Notes: generated from the sequence alone by a model not told the origin. 64,000 nt of DNA from Agrocybe praecox (GCA_964017145.1 OZ024852.1:434001-498000), one strand, 5' to 3'. Shown: positions 12,065 to 28,174, numbered from the stretch's first letter. Made by a program: numbers and translations.

Positions 12065-15000
12065 CTAACCACGAGGGTCTGCCATCTGCTTGATGACTAC
12101 TGTAGGAGGTTGTGAATGGATGTTTTCGATAGATAAGGGGGTAATAATGATGGTCTGTCGTCCAGCGCTTTTCGCAGCGTCGATCTAAACATTATCGTGC
12201 AGAGGTGAGAATGTAAGTATAGAGATGAATAAAAAACGTGGATACACACCAACATCTTGATCGCAATCTTACGATTCTCGCTATCCATGCACACGTCGAA
12301 TTCGTCTATGTATGAGAATATTAGGGCCGAATCGCCTGCTCCGCGCTGGAAAACTTACCGAGGCAAGTCAATGGCATTGAGCAAACTTGCCATAAAGAAA
12401 GTAAAAAGCACAGAGTGGCAAGGGACTTCTCTCCACCGCTCAAAGCTTTAGGATCTTTTTTCTGTTTATTGAGATCTTTCTGTGATTCATCATGAGCATC
12501 GGAATCCGTTTGAACCTATGTGCGAGAAGATATTATTCAGACTTTTGGACTATTTTGCAACCGAGATATAATACTTGCCTTCAACTCAAGTGTTTTCGCC
12601 GTGTGGTCAAATATTATCTGTCCGAAATATCCTCTAGTAGAAAAGGTCTTCATAAATTCGTTTTTGCATTGTACGCTCTTGTACGCCAAAAACTTGTACC
12701 ATTGATCTCTGCGTATCATCAGAGAATCGGTCAAGTTCTGTTTTAAAGTTTAGATAAGAGTGAACCCATCAACATAGAATATACACCGTACATTTGAAAG
12801 GGTTGCCAATTCATCCCAAGTAACGGCAAAGTCGGTGAGTGCTGTTTTAGCGGCTTGCAGTTCTCTTTCTATCTGTGCGATCGGTTTCCTTGTTCTTTTG
12901 AAATGAAATTGATGGAAGTAAGCAAGAGAGCCGGGGAGAAGAGTCAGATATGACTTCGAGAATTACCTAGACTCGTAACGACTTAAAGTATTGTTGAGCG
13001 AGGAAAGGTCAGCCTCAATCTGTCTGAGAGTTCTCGTGGACTTATCCCCCTCTTCCCCGAGGGAGGAGGCATTCTGGCGGAGCTCCTTCGCAATTATATT
13101 TATGAGAAATGCACGTCAATTTCCACTAATTTAGCAACTCACTTCGAATTCCCGAGTCATGGTTTCAGTGTCTGTTTTGAGATTTTGAAGTTTAGCGTTT
13201 TCTTCGTTTATCCTGCGTTCGTAGTGCTCTTTGTTCCTTTGAGCGGCAAGTCGAGCCACGGCCATGTCTTCGATTTCCGTCTGTCAAGATGTTATGGGCG
13301 ATCACATGCAACCTTTTAGCACGATCACATAAAAATCGAATTCATAGTACATACCTGTACGTGACGTCGGCTCTCTTCCTCCGCTTCAGCATCTCTTTTC
13401 AATGAGTCAATCGACCGCTGAACGTCCATTAATTCCAAAGATAAATCATTCTTCTTCTGCATCGTATGTACAAGTTGTTCTTCGTACGATTTCACAGATT
13501 CTACTAATTCCTGTGGCAATAATTGAGTTACTGAAATCAATTGGGAAAAGAAATTTTACACACCTGCCGAAGAGATTCCAAAGCGGCTAGCGACACAGGA
13601 CTATTGTCTTGTTCCTCTTGTCTTCTTAGAGACAGGGAGTCCTCTGCCTGCCTTATCTGTTTGTCGGCTTTCCTCGCTGATACCTGCAAGGTACCAAACG
13701 ATGTTAGTCCAGGTTATAGATGAATAATCTTCCCATTAACACTGACCTCAAGTTCTGACAATTGTTTAAACAAGTTTTTATGGTTTTCAAGCAGTATCAA
13801 TCCTTCGCTCCTGATACTTTCTATCTCACCCTCTAGCCTCCGACCCTCTTCTTCCATCTCCCTGGACACAAATTAATAAATAATAATTTGAAGAGGTGCG
13901 ATTGACGCACTTACTGTTTTCGAATTGTCGGGTCGGTCTGATGTCGGAAAAGGTTGTATCTGTGGTCTTGGACTTTCATATCCAAATAAGGATCGGACTT
14001 GTTGCCTCCGTCGCTTTCGAAATTGATAAATGATGAGAGCTTATGTGCCAATCGACAGGGCTCACCTCCATCTTGTAACTTTGACACAATCAGCTGATAT
14101 TGCGACGCGTTTGGGTTCGGGTCTTTCCTTCAAGATATTATCCGCTTCTCTGCGAGTCAGTGCTACGTATGTTTTCTCCGCGGAGGCAAAATCAACAAAT
14201 ATTCTCTCCACAAAAGGATCAGTGAACTGAATAGCAATGGCAGTTAGGCCGTAAGCATACAAATTTACAATGTGTTGATAGAAAACTCTCAAGACTCACT
14301 TCTAGCAGTCGCAGAGCGGTGAGGTAACCTGCTGGAGGTTCCCCCTGACTGTAATCGAACAAGTCACCCGTGAATGTCAAAATACCCATTTTTTTACTGC
14401 ATTTTAAGGTCCGGTGATCAATACTTGGAATGGCTTAATATCCAGATCCGAAAGGGACTTACTTTCCGGCAGTATGGATAATGCTTCTTAATGCTTGTTG
14501 ATCGTCTCCATGAAAAACGGCGAAGGAACATAATAATGAGCCGAGGAAATGCCTCATTATGTTTGCATATTTCATATCTTGTAGGTTCACAAACGTGCCA
14601 AGGGGGCCAATGGGTTTCCTGCCCACCCATTCTGCCTGATCGATCTGCTCGAGAATTTGTCGGACGTTGTTGCCATATTGTTTGAGAGGGTCGACCATCT
14701 GAGACTGAAAATTTTGGTATGCAGCCTTAAGATCTTCATTTTTCTGCTTAAGTTTCATGAATTGAGCCTTCTTGGCGAGGTGAGCTTTATCCGCTGTGTC
14801 GACTTCTCCTTTAATCCGAACCACATCGTCTTGAAGTGTGACACGACTGCTTTTCATTGCATCAATGTTCTCTTCGAGTGCCTGAAGCTCTTTTCTAGAC
14901 TCTTCCTTTCGTGCATGTGCGGTTTTCCCAAGTGCCTCACTCTCTTCCTTGATTTGAGCTTCAACACCAGAAAGTTGGCCCTGTGTTTCTTCAACACTGT

Positions 15001-16721
15001 TTTTAATGGCCCTTTCATCGTCCTAGGAATACTAAGTAATTATCTTGAAAGCTCAACACTATCATATTGTATACAAAAGACCCACCTTCAAGTTTGTTAA
15101 TTCCTTCTTTGTTTGAGATGCTTTTGCTTGTGAATTTTCCCTTTCTTTCCATATATTATTCACCGAACTTTTTATCTGATCATGGGTTTGCTGGACTTCT
15201 TCTATTTTGGTCCCCTCGTTTTCGAACACATTCTACGGAAAGATGAGCTCGAAGAGACATATATTATTGAGTAAACTTACGGCCGCATCTGTGAGCTCAG
15301 AATTGAGCTGTTCTAGACGTGCCTCAGAAGATGCTGTATTTTCAAAATGGCGTTCAAGTTCCTGAAAAGCGGTTTAGAAGATTGACCATACAAAGAGTTT
15401 GAGAAACAGTACCAATTCTTTTTCATTCGTTAATGCCCACGCCCTTTCATGTTCTAAGCGAGTCCTACGTGCTCGCAAGTCTTGCGCATCTAAGGCATCC
15501 TTATATTCTTGACGCATAAGTGCTTCACATTCTTGTAACGTTTTACCATAGTCTTCCTTGGTTTTAAGAAGACTTCTAATATTCTTGACATCATTTTGCG
15601 CTTGATTGTAATCTTCTTGAAGTTGGTTTAGGGAGGTTCCTTCAAAAAATTTCTGAGGCATAATGTTATAATTCGAAAGGACACAGGACAGAGAGAGAGG
15701 CAATTACCTTGTACTTGTATTCAGGAGTGGAATCTTTGAGGAGTTTCCTGCAAAAACATGGCATTAGAATGGTTATAAAAAGGTTTTGGGAAGTATCGTA
15801 CTGGGAAGCACCTTGTTTGAGAATAGTTATAGGATTCTCAACATGTATGTTAAAATGTGAGCATATACTCTCCAGCTCCGCTCTGCGATGTGATACCAAA
15901 TTTCCTGAACTGTTCTTGATTTTATAAGTCGATGTACCTCTGCTATTTATGGTTCGACTGATGCAAATGATTTCGCCGTAAACTTCGCTTCGATATGCGT
16001 CTTCGCTTTCATTCTTCAATGTGATTGTTACTTCCATTTTGCTAGAAATTGATAATGGGCCATTTGCAGAAGAAAAGTCAGACAAGAATAAGTAATTACC
16101 TCTGACCATCACGTATGAGATTGGCAAGTCCCTTCCCACGATCAGTTTCTGAGGCTTTACAGCCCAGCGCTACTGCGATACCAGCTAATATAGCACTTTT
16201 CCCACCTATTAGAAAATGAGTGGCACATTGGATTGATTACAATAAATTCACGTACTCCCATTCTGACCTGTTTTGGAAGCAATTATAACTTGTCAAGTAT
16301 CAATATATAGGGAGCAAGTCAAAGAAACGGACCAACAATAAAATTAAGTTGATCTTCAAAGTCAATAGAAAGATATTTGTGGCACAGAAATTGACATAAT
16401 TCGATCCGTCGAATAATTCCTGACCGCGCAGGCGTCTGATGCCGTATTAAATGATGAGGCAGTTATAACAGTAGGTAGTGGAAAACTTACCCCAAGTTTA
16501 CCGCTATTGTTTAGCCTCTTAGCCTCGATGTGAGGGAGATATTGTTTTTCTAATTCGTCCATCTCCTCCTGCGTTAAGGATTCCAACTTTTCTCGCCTTA
16601 CAGGGCTAGAAAATGTTTGATTGCCATCGGGATCTGCGACCTGGAGGTCTTCCTTGCATCGTCTTTTCGCGCCTGAGCTCGAACCAGCTTCCGCGTCATC
16701 TGTTGAGGCTCGCTTTGGCAT
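12065..16721 (-). CDS. SMC6: SMC6, structural maintenance of chromosomes ATPase
   Basis: Subunit of the SMC5/6 complex, which acts in homologous-recombination repair and chromosome segregation. The N-terminal tail (MPKRASTDDAEAGSSSGAKR) is followed by the family signature GIIRRIELCQFLCHKYLSID. The Walker A motif IVGQNGSGKSAILAG is assembled across three exons, the middle one being only 12 nt (16256-16267). Conserved SMC6 features follow: NPITILKQ, then LLKDSTPEYKYK and FFEGTSLNQLQEDYNQA. Long heptad-rich coiled coils flank a hinge region (about 14300-14900). The C-terminal head carries the signature LSGGEKSLATL and Walker B LTCLDEFDVCMD, and ends ADPRG with the stop at 12065-12067. More than 15 introns are needed, so internal edges are approximate. 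No disabling change was seen. The gene lies downstream of the RCC2-PHD gene on the same strand. Confidence 0.92.
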
Positions 16722-17049
16722 AAAATATGGTAAAAGAAGTTGGTACCTGGTGGAAGAAAGAAAAGATGCAAAGTCATATGGACCAACTTATTATCAATCA
16801 AATTATCCAAAAAAGGTAATCCAATATAACGCGCGGCGCGGAAAAGAAACAACATGGCGAATTCAACAGAGATAATCAAGAGATAATTACATCCGAATCG
16901 CAAGACTTTCGTACAATATGTCACGAAAGTATTCACTACCTAGCTTACAATGTATTACTGCATACAAAGTCAATAAATCAAAGAAAAAGAGCGTCTGCCC
17001 TTTCAGAAATACAGCATACATCACGACAATAAGTCCATTTCATACACAC
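16722..17049. promoter_or_regulatory. SMC6 upstream region
   Basis: This 328 bp spacer between the RCC2-PHD stop and the SMC6 start is AT rich. It presumably holds the SMC6 promoter and the neighbour's 3' untranslated region. No TATA box or other motif could be assigned. Confidence 0.4.
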
Positions 17050-19413
<2,364 letters not shown>

Positions 19414-19701
19414 GGTTGTGTTGAAAGTTAGAATTACAAGTCCGGTCACCTGGTTCCTTTCTCCGAATGGTGCATTCAAGCAGTCAAGCGTCTACATGCG
19501 GACAAAAAAGAAAATCATCTTGTTTAACTACCATTAACGTTTCATACATAACACATAAATAAAGCAGGCAAGACGCTATCTGAATCAAGCATTGAATGGA
19601 GGGATGGGGAAGACAGGGGCACGGGAAAAATATCACATTTAAAGAAGATTTAAGAAGCCAGACGCGAAAATAGTCGCGAACAAGGAAATCACGTTAGCGT
19701 T

Positions 19702-22700
19702 CTAATCTTCATGGGAGGCAATCATGACTGTGCAGATGACAGTTAGAGTAACAGGGTAATATTGGATCCTATTGAATACTCACGAATAGATGTTCTATCG
19801 CGCTTAATCGAATACTGCGTAATCAAAATTAATCTTGGATCGGGAAGCATGTATTGTCGGACAAACCTCAAAGTCTTCGCCGTAAAGGACTATTATATCG
19901 CCGTGCACGAGAGTGAGATTAAATGTCGGTCTGTCTGCTTTCTTTACAGATTTGACTGGTGTCTCGGCTCCCTGGAATGGAGCGTCGGCCTTCAAGGCAT
20001 TGATTGCTGAAGATCCAACGTCATTGCTATTCTTCACCGTGGGCCAATCTCCTCGTGGAATTAGAGTTATTTCGACATCACAGCCCAGAGAAAGTATAGT
20101 GATAACTTTATCCTTCGTTCGAAAAATATCATTACCCTGACACGAGCTGGGTTAATGTTTGGTGATGGAAATAAGTAAATATGTACATACCTTTCTGATA
20201 CCCGCCGTAACCCAAGCCAACACCTTCAGACGATTTACAGATAGTTGATTATCAGGTACTTCAGCATAACATCGAGCTCTTCGAACTATCTGCCTTTTGG
20301 CCTCATTTACAGCTGGTTGCATTTCGGGCCACTCGGTGTCAGTAGGCTGGACGTGTCCTCTTGGGCTTGCCGCCGAGTAGGCAAAGTAGGGGCCTATTGC
20401 TGGGAGGTCAACTGCCAAACGCTTTGTCGTTGTGTTGTCCACTTACTGCTATCGTCGAAGGGTCTGACAAGTTCCACTTCGCTTTGAATCCTTGCCAATA
20501 GATCGGTTGCGAATGCCTGTCTAGGAGGGTGATTGCCGGTGAATACATGCTTGACAAAAGCAAGTTCTTCGTGCGAGCTGTAATAAGAAACCACTTTCAT
20601 GCCATCATTAAAAGTGCCTTTCTTTATTCGTAGATGCTTCGGATATGAGTTGTACGGCATTGAAAGCGGAAGTCTATCTTGTGGGTCTCGCATGTTCAGC
20701 AGAGGGATAGCATATGGCATTACTGGGAGCGGTTTATCCTAATGAAAGGATTGATTTTTAGGAACTATTCAGATATATTCTTGACTCACTCGACATTCTT
20801 GATTTGAACATTTTCTGTGCCTCAGAGCAGCTTGGAAATTGATTTTCCCGCAATGTAAACAAAACCAGCCGCGGGGAAACAAGTTGTCCAGGACCAAAGG
20901 ACCGTACGGAGCCAAGAGAGTGGTAGGGAGGATGCTTTCATAGACCTCCTTAAGGTGGTTATGTCTGAACTTGTATTCGTGATGAGCGATTCGAGCTGCT
21001 CTATACTGGGGCGTTGTGTTGAAGTAATCCTCGGGTTCCTTTGGAAAGATGCATTCGTATCCTTGGGAGACAATATTCGGGGTAACTCGCATTGTGGTTT
21101 CATGCGCAGCATTAACGTCAGGTGCTGGCGGACACCACCATGGATGTTCCAACACGCTAGGGGTTATATTCGGAAATAGATACTCTTCACCTCCAGGAGC
21201 CCATCGAAGTCTAAATCGCCATTCAACTTCTCCAGACATCACAGTGTCTGCCACAACCCCATGTCTTCCAACGGAAGGAACCACCCTTGCTTCCTATTCC
21301 AGCAAGAGTCAGCAGGAGAAAGAAAAGTCGTGACAGTATGAGATACCTGGACGCCAATAATTCTAAAGAATCCCATGATAATATATCCGTAACTTGTTGG
21401 AACTTCTAGCGACCAGTGCTTGAGCAGCTGGTCCCGAGATACGACAATAGTGACCGGCTGTCCAGCGATATATGCCTCTATTATGGTTTGAACTTCTTTT
21501 GGAAGAGAAGATGGGATATAAGTGCCCTGTAAAGTTTGAGACTCTAAGTGTCGCTTGTTAAAAAGAGGGGTGGGTTCATTCAAAGGAAGGGGAGATGAAT
21601 GGCCGTTCGCTTCGACTACAGAAAGTGTGGTAGCAGGGCTTCTTTCGTCTGAACTTTGTTCTTGAGAAATCACGGCCGTAGAAGTAGTGGCAATACATCC
21701 TGCAGTAAACACCAGGTTGGAAGGAAGATCTAAAGCCATCGCATCAGGGTGAGCCTCTTGTACCGATAAAGCCTCTAAACTTTTAAATGTTTCTGGTAGT
21801 AAAGAGTCGACAGTCGTCTTTTGCACACCTTCGGTGACATATCCAGGATGCTCTGACGCCATTCTATACTCAAAAACAGCCTTAGCTTCTCCAAGAGCCT
21901 CAGGCAGTTGATTTAGTGGGCATGTCCTTAAATCGCGACCCAACGGCGGAATCTTGGTATTGGGATCATCTGAATCTGAAGAGTCCAGTTTCCAGAATTC
22001 TGTCTGTTCGGATATCGGTATCCGATCATCTTGAGAAATAACTCGGTTGGAAGAAGGCATGGGATGATCAGGTGCTTTGACGGCGACGTCAGGATCAGGC
22101 AAAATAGTGTAGAGAGCGTCCTCTAGAATATGCAGGGGGGCGGTAGGATCGATCTTTACTAGGGGGTTTAAGTCCTGCGTTTTTTGAGGAGCAGGATATT
22201 GTCGAGCCTTTCTTGTCTTCAACGGAGGATCTATCTTTTCAGGCACGTGAGTAACGTGTTGCGGAATTATGGAATCCATGGAAGGGGCATGGGTTTCTTG
22301 AAGTACAGGAATTGAACATACGAAAGAGCGTAACCTATTATCTCAATGAACATTAGTACAAGTTAGACAAAAAAAAATCAATCACTCACGTCACAAGGTC
22401 CATGGTGTACGCATCCATGTTACTTCGCTGTACCTCGAAAGCGTTGCGTTGCTCATCGTCAAGTAAAACCAATGGTATAGCGTAGGGTTCCCAGGAGACA
22501 TTGTTGCAACATTTTGGACCATTCATATCCGGAAATGTCGCTAGAAATTCTTTTCTGTCCTTCAAGAAAGATTTAGGATACGACTGTGCAGGTCAAAGAT
22601 AGTATGTTTACTAACAGCAGCCCATAGTCTAGGTTTCAAGGTCCTCTCAACAAGATTTTGCGGGAATATGGGCGTAGCTAATGGCACAAAGGACCATCTA

Positions 22701-23292
22701 GCTAAGTGTTCTAAGGATAAAATAAATCTAAAAAAACACTTCAAATCAGCCTGACGATCGCACCTTTCAGTTTCGAGGTAGAATATCTTCCTGTCGCAGG
22801 GTTCCTGATATCTTTCTCTTGAATAAGAGCGTGTTCAGCTGGCGGGGTGATATTTGCGGCCCCATTGGAGCCTGAGGTGACTCCGCTGATTTTGGCACGT
22901 TTCGAGGGTCTATCATCTGGAAGCGACGCTTTTGGCTTTCTACCGCGCTTTTTACCTAAAAAAACATGAGCATCCCGAAAATTTCTCTTTATGATGGGGG
23001 CACCTTCGTAAGGCAACTTTGCGCTTTGAACTTGGAGAAGTTTTGATGATGACGATGACGATGATACAGGCAGGATAAGTTCATGTCCTGGTCGCATATA
23101 TTCTGTATTGCTTCCTGTATTAACAGAGAGGATCCATTGAGCCATAGACGAAAAAATCATGGGACAACACAAGATACCTTGGGCAGGTGTTTCGCAATCG
23201 TGATGTTCCCCTGTAGCTGTAGAATTAGCTGACAAGGAAGATGGGGTGAAGCCAATCGGTTCTATCGGAGGTTTATCTTTACGAGGAGGCAT
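19702..23292 (-). CDS. Large AlkB-like (2-oxoglutarate/Fe(II) oxygenase fold) nuclear protein
   Basis: A protein of nearly a thousand residues, starting MPPRKDKPPIEP at 23292. The N-terminal part has basic AT-hook-like or nuclear-localisation stretches (KKRGRKPKASLPDDRPSKRAK). The middle is low-complexity, Ser/Pro rich. A central domain contains a possible zinc finger, RGWFCLHCGKINFQAALRHR followed by KCSNQEC. The C-terminal part resembles the second half of AlkB-type oxygenases: ITILSLGCDVEITLIP, then NLTLVHGDIIVLYGEDFEYS and TSIVMIASHED. Basidiomycetes carry such large AlkB-like proteins, and some act on nucleic acids, but the substrate here is unknown. The HxD iron-binding motif, expected just before LSLG, was not found; the sequence there reads LKVLAWVTAGIRKGNDIF. 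The protein may therefore be catalytically inactive. The 5' end is divergent from ARV1 over 105 bp. Confidence 0.6.
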
Positions 23293-23397
23293 CCTTTAAT
23301 TCTCAAAGTCTAAAAATGTCATGATTACGGGTGGCAAAATAGCAAGAGGCAAGCGTGTGCGTGCACGAAATTCTTGTCCCGTACCGCCATCACTGAG
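23293..23397. promoter_or_regulatory. Short divergent promoter, AlkB-like gene and ARV1
   Basis: Only 105 bp separate the two start codons. Both genes must start transcription from this segment or from inside each other's 5' regions. No TATA box is evident. Confidence 0.55.
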
Positions 23398-24656
23398 ATG
23401 CCAATTTGTACATCTTGCACTCATCCGATACCCTATCTTTACACTGTTTACGAATCAGACAGCAACATCAGACTTGAACAGTGTGTTCGTCTTGCCAGTT
23501 CCAACCCATATGATAACTAATGCTGACATGGTTGAAGTAGTCTGAATGTCATGAATTCGTGGATCCATACGTGGAACATGATTCTCTGACCATATCACTC
23601 GACCTGATTCTCTTGAAACGCGGTGTTTATAGACATTTGCTCTATAACAGGGGGGCAGAACCACGGAGACTGACAGGAAAGAACAGAGCCAGTGATTCAG
23701 AGTCGAAATCATCCAACGTAGAAACAGTGAGTCGCTTCGCAAGGTTTCTTGTTACAAATGACGAGCAAAACATAGGACAGATGGATGTTAACTCTCAAAC
23801 TTGGGTTACCGCTAGTCTTGTTGGATTCATGTAAGTAGGTGTCGCATCATACAAGGAAGACAAGCGCATTGAAACTTCGCAGTCATTAGATGGAGTTACC
23901 TCAGTGAGTACCTGCACGCTACTTTGATCTTCAACTCTGACATTGTATGCAGATGCCGATAAATCACCTGTACCTAGTCCCATCATTGCTTTCTTGCGCG
24001 TCTTTCTGGGAACGACTGCGGAAACAGTAGCATTCCATGGGGGAGTTACTTTGGCGTGTTATTTTATGATGAAGATTCTCGACCTTTTCCAATCAATACC
24101 ACCCCAAAAATCCAATATGCGTCAACATTTCCGGTAAGCCACCTCCTTCTTACACAATTCGTGTCTCACCGGGCCTACTTCTTCAGTCTATCTCTGATAC
24201 CACTCAGTCTATTCTACTCGTCCATTACGAAACTTTTTCTTCTCTTCCTGCTCACTATTTGGCTGCCTAAGCAATCCAGTCACATTCCAGCAGCAGAAAG
24301 CCCACTTCCTACATGGGTCGAATTGATACGAAGTTTGGACAACAGCACGAGCAATTACCTCGTCGGAGCCTTGCAAATCCTGGATGACGACAAACTTGAC
24401 CGAGAATGGATTGTACGCAATGTTTTGGGTGGAATGTCTGCTGGATTTGGTCTCCGAGGTACTAACATTATTTTCGCCCGAATCCGAGCAATAATCTTAC
24501 CCTCGAAAAGTTATTCTAGACATTCATCCATCTTTCACGACTATCATAATACTTGCAGGATGGGCTGCCAAGACGGCTGTCGCTACAGTCGTGAGCAAAT
24601 GGGTAGGTGGAAATGATATGGCAAGAGACGCTTGGTTGGCATACAGTATCCCATGA
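23398..24656 (+). CDS. ARV1: ARV1-family endoplasmic reticulum lipid homeostasis protein
   Basis: Conserved eukaryotic membrane protein needed for sterol transport and GPI-anchor/ceramide homeostasis. The start at 23398 gives MPICTSCTHPIPYLYTVYES. Splicing from a GTTCGT donor to a TAG acceptor joins the second half of the zinc motif, NIRLEQCSECHEFVDPYVEH. The resulting CxxC...CxxC plus the DPYVEHD and LDLILLKRGVYRHLLYNRG blocks define the Arv1 homology domain. Hydrophobic segments follow (AFLRVFLGTTAETVAFHGGV; LTIWLP), then a C-terminal block IHPSFTTIIILAGWAAKTAV ending AWLAYSIP. At least four introns are needed. The stop at 24654-24656 lies only 48 bp from the stop of the convergent GMC gene. 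With ERG1 nearby, two sterol-related genes lie within 6 kb, but nothing shows a functional link. Confidence 0.92.
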
Positions 24657-24704
24657 TTACAACAACTAGTTTGCCATTATATATATCTTAATTATACCTT
24701 CCCC

Positions 24705-26988
24705 TCATATCTTCCAGTCAGCCTTAATCAAATCAGCAGCGCGTTCCGCGAACACATAAACAGGAGCTTGCGTATGGCCAGCTGGCAGGATAGGCTGGAA
24801 AACGAATGAGCGAGCCACACACCAGAACCACAGACAGACACTCACAATGACTGAGGCATCTACGATTCTCAGACCAATAGCACCCTTGACTTTTAAATTG
24901 GGATCAACGACGCCGAAGCCAGAATCCTTGGCGGTCATAGCAGCTGTACCAACCGGATGGAAAAGCGTGGACGTCGTGGATCGTACCAAAGCCTCGAGCT
25001 CTGCATCAGTGGTAGCGTTGTTCAATGGTGCAATGATATAGTTGTCCCATGCAGGGGCAGCTACAAAGCGTCGCACAGAGCGGACGGCCTCGATTATGCC
25101 GGCTACATCAAAGTCAGTGTCGAGCATGTTGGGGTTAATGAGCGGGGCAGAGAAAGGGTCACTGGAACTGATCGTTATCGAACCACCTGTTGAGCGCCGA
25201 AATGTCAATTGAGACGAAGAGGAACAACCTTTCTTAACACATACGAGATGTGGGCGTCAAAAGTACAGCACTGATTGCCAGGAAATTATTGGCAGTCGGA
25301 AATGGTGGACGCGTTATTCCATTCTAAATTCGTCACACCGTCAGGCGAAGAGCTTAAGAGGTACCATGAAAAAGGTTCACATACAGAAATCAGGATCTCG
25401 AAGTGAGCTGTGTGCGGTCCCGCAGAAGGGTCCGTACGATTATTCAGTATCGTCGAGTCAGGCGGGAAACGGATCCATCCAAGATTGTTCAAAATCCCGT
25501 TGGCAAAGACGCCAGTACGATTACTCTTCCATAGTTCCAGGTCTGCTTCAGAGACAACCGGATCTCGTGTAAATTTCTCAAAAGTATCAGTCGAGTTGAC
25601 TGTCCATTGATTACTAACGATAGGATGATCAGACAGATTTCGCCCCACAGACGGGTTGTGAAGGATAGATTTTATGCCGAATTGTTGGAGAATTTGGGAA
25701 TCGCCCACACCGGAATGCATAAGAATGTGGGGTGTACCGATGCTTCCAGCGGACAGTATAATTTCCTTCTTTGCTTGTACTCTATGGAGAGAGCTTCTAG
25801 ATCCTTGAGATCGAAATTCGACAGACTGGAAGTTGGGTGCTCCAACCTCGTTAGCTCTGGTCAACAGCCTGGAAACTTGAGCATTGATCAGAACATGCAG
25901 GTTTTTCCTGGTCACAAATCTATCGGCCAGGTAGGAAGTTCGGGAGCTGCTTCTACTGCCGTTTCCGATCGTGAATTGTGCAAAACCTTTCACGCAAATC
26001 AGTAAATATTTTCCTAAAATCATTGAAGTTTCTCAAGAGCAATCCAAATAATTCACCTATTCCAAGTTGATTCCCGGAGTTGTAATCTTCATTGAATGGG
26101 AATTCTGCAAGTTGTTTCGTTGTTCCAATGACCCGTTCGTCGATGGGTTGTGGAAACCCGTACAGGCTTACAGAATTAATTCCTTCAAATCCGTGGACGG
26201 CCGGATTGAATTGGCCAGTAGTATTGTGGTGGTCTGCAGGAGGAGTGAATTTCTCATTCTAAATTCGCTTCAGCAATTATATCGCCATGTTTTCCATCAA
26301 ACCTCAGTTCACCTTGCGGAAATATGGCTGCAGTGCATTCCAACTCCATCCAGGATCCCCAGATAAGCGAGCATATCTATCATAGTCTTCGGAGGAACCG
26401 CGCGTATAGGCCATAAAATCTGTACGTGTAAAGGTCAGCATACTGCTGTATAACAAGGATGTGTTATTTAACTTACTGACGGAAGTACTACCACCAAGAG
26501 TATGCCCTCTTGGGTAAGGGATACTCCGACCATTCAGACCAAGTTGGGGAAGTGCGGTGAAGTTCCAGTCCACAATACTATTGGGGGTCGCTCGCGTGCA
26601 AAAGAAAGGCACAGTTACGTTCAAATCGTCGTCAGGCCTAGTATTTGGTGTTCAATCTTCGTCAACATAAAGAAGGAAAACACAAAACCGATCTAAGGAC
26701 TGACAGCCCACCAGCTTCCAGAACAAGGACAGAAACGCTAGGATTTTCCGTCAATCGATTAGCTATCACATTTCCGGCACCACCACCTGAGAATGGCAAA
26801 GTGAGATATACGAATGAAAAGCTCGCCGGCTGCTTACCTCCGACGACGATAAAATCGTACGACAGTCCAGGTAGTTCGTCAACGGAGGACACAATAGCAC
26901 CTAGCGCAACTTGATGAAAGAGGGCCAATATGCAAAACAGCATCGTCCGAGTCGGTGGCATTGTTGCTGGAAACTTCAAGAATGGCAT
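24705..26988 (-). CDS. Secreted GMC oxidoreductase, aryl-alcohol-oxidase-like
   Basis: FAD-dependent oxidoreductase, probably exported. An N-terminal signal peptide (MLFCILALFHQVALGAI) precedes the FAD-binding motif DFIVVGGGAGNVIANRL and the E of VLVLEAG. The GMC signature 1 region reads IPYPRGHTLGGSTSVS, then DFMAYTRGSSEDYDRYARLS. The second GMC signature region is KEIILSAGSIGTPHILMHSG. The catalytic pair of the aryl-alcohol oxidase group is present: His in TLFHPVGTAAM and His in PAGHTQAPVYVFAERAADLI. Several N-glycosylation sequons occur. Such enzymes oxidise benzylic or other alcohols and supply hydrogen peroxide to ligninolytic peroxidases; the exact substrate cannot be read from the sequence. 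About seven short introns are needed. No disabling change was seen. It converges tightly on ARV1. Confidence 0.9.
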
Positions 26989-27423
26989 CTTTCTGTTTAT
27001 AAGCCAGTAAAATCTATAAATATATGTTAAGCGTGTAGGTCATCATAGAAGTCAATGTGCAATTACTCGAGGTACTCACATGTGGCATCACTCCTGTCAC
27101 TTTGCGGAGAAAAATACGTAAACGAGGTTATAATTTGTTTTACATGGCAGACTTCAAGTGAGGAGAATGCTTTTCGTATGTCAGACCGTAGAGTTCCACA
27201 AACGTAAGTGAATGCGTTTATGACAAAGGTAGAGGTGAGTGATAAAATTTGGAGAGACGAATTGCGTGCGTGCCAGTGTTTAGATATAAACTCGATGCTA
27301 TTGAACAATCACAGGAGTTATACATATTCCTAGCTTAATAAGGCTAAAGAGGATATGAATTTATTTTTTACGAATACGAAAATGAAAACAAAGACGCACA
27401 ATCTTCGATGGATCCAAATTTTC
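26989..27423. promoter_or_regulatory. GMC gene upstream region
   Basis: This 435 bp spacer between the cytidine deaminase stop and the GMC start is AT rich and has no recognisable coding potential. It should hold the GMC promoter. A TATAAATATA-like element lies near 27015-27025, close to the start codon. Confidence 0.4.
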
Positions 27424-28174
<751 letters not shown>

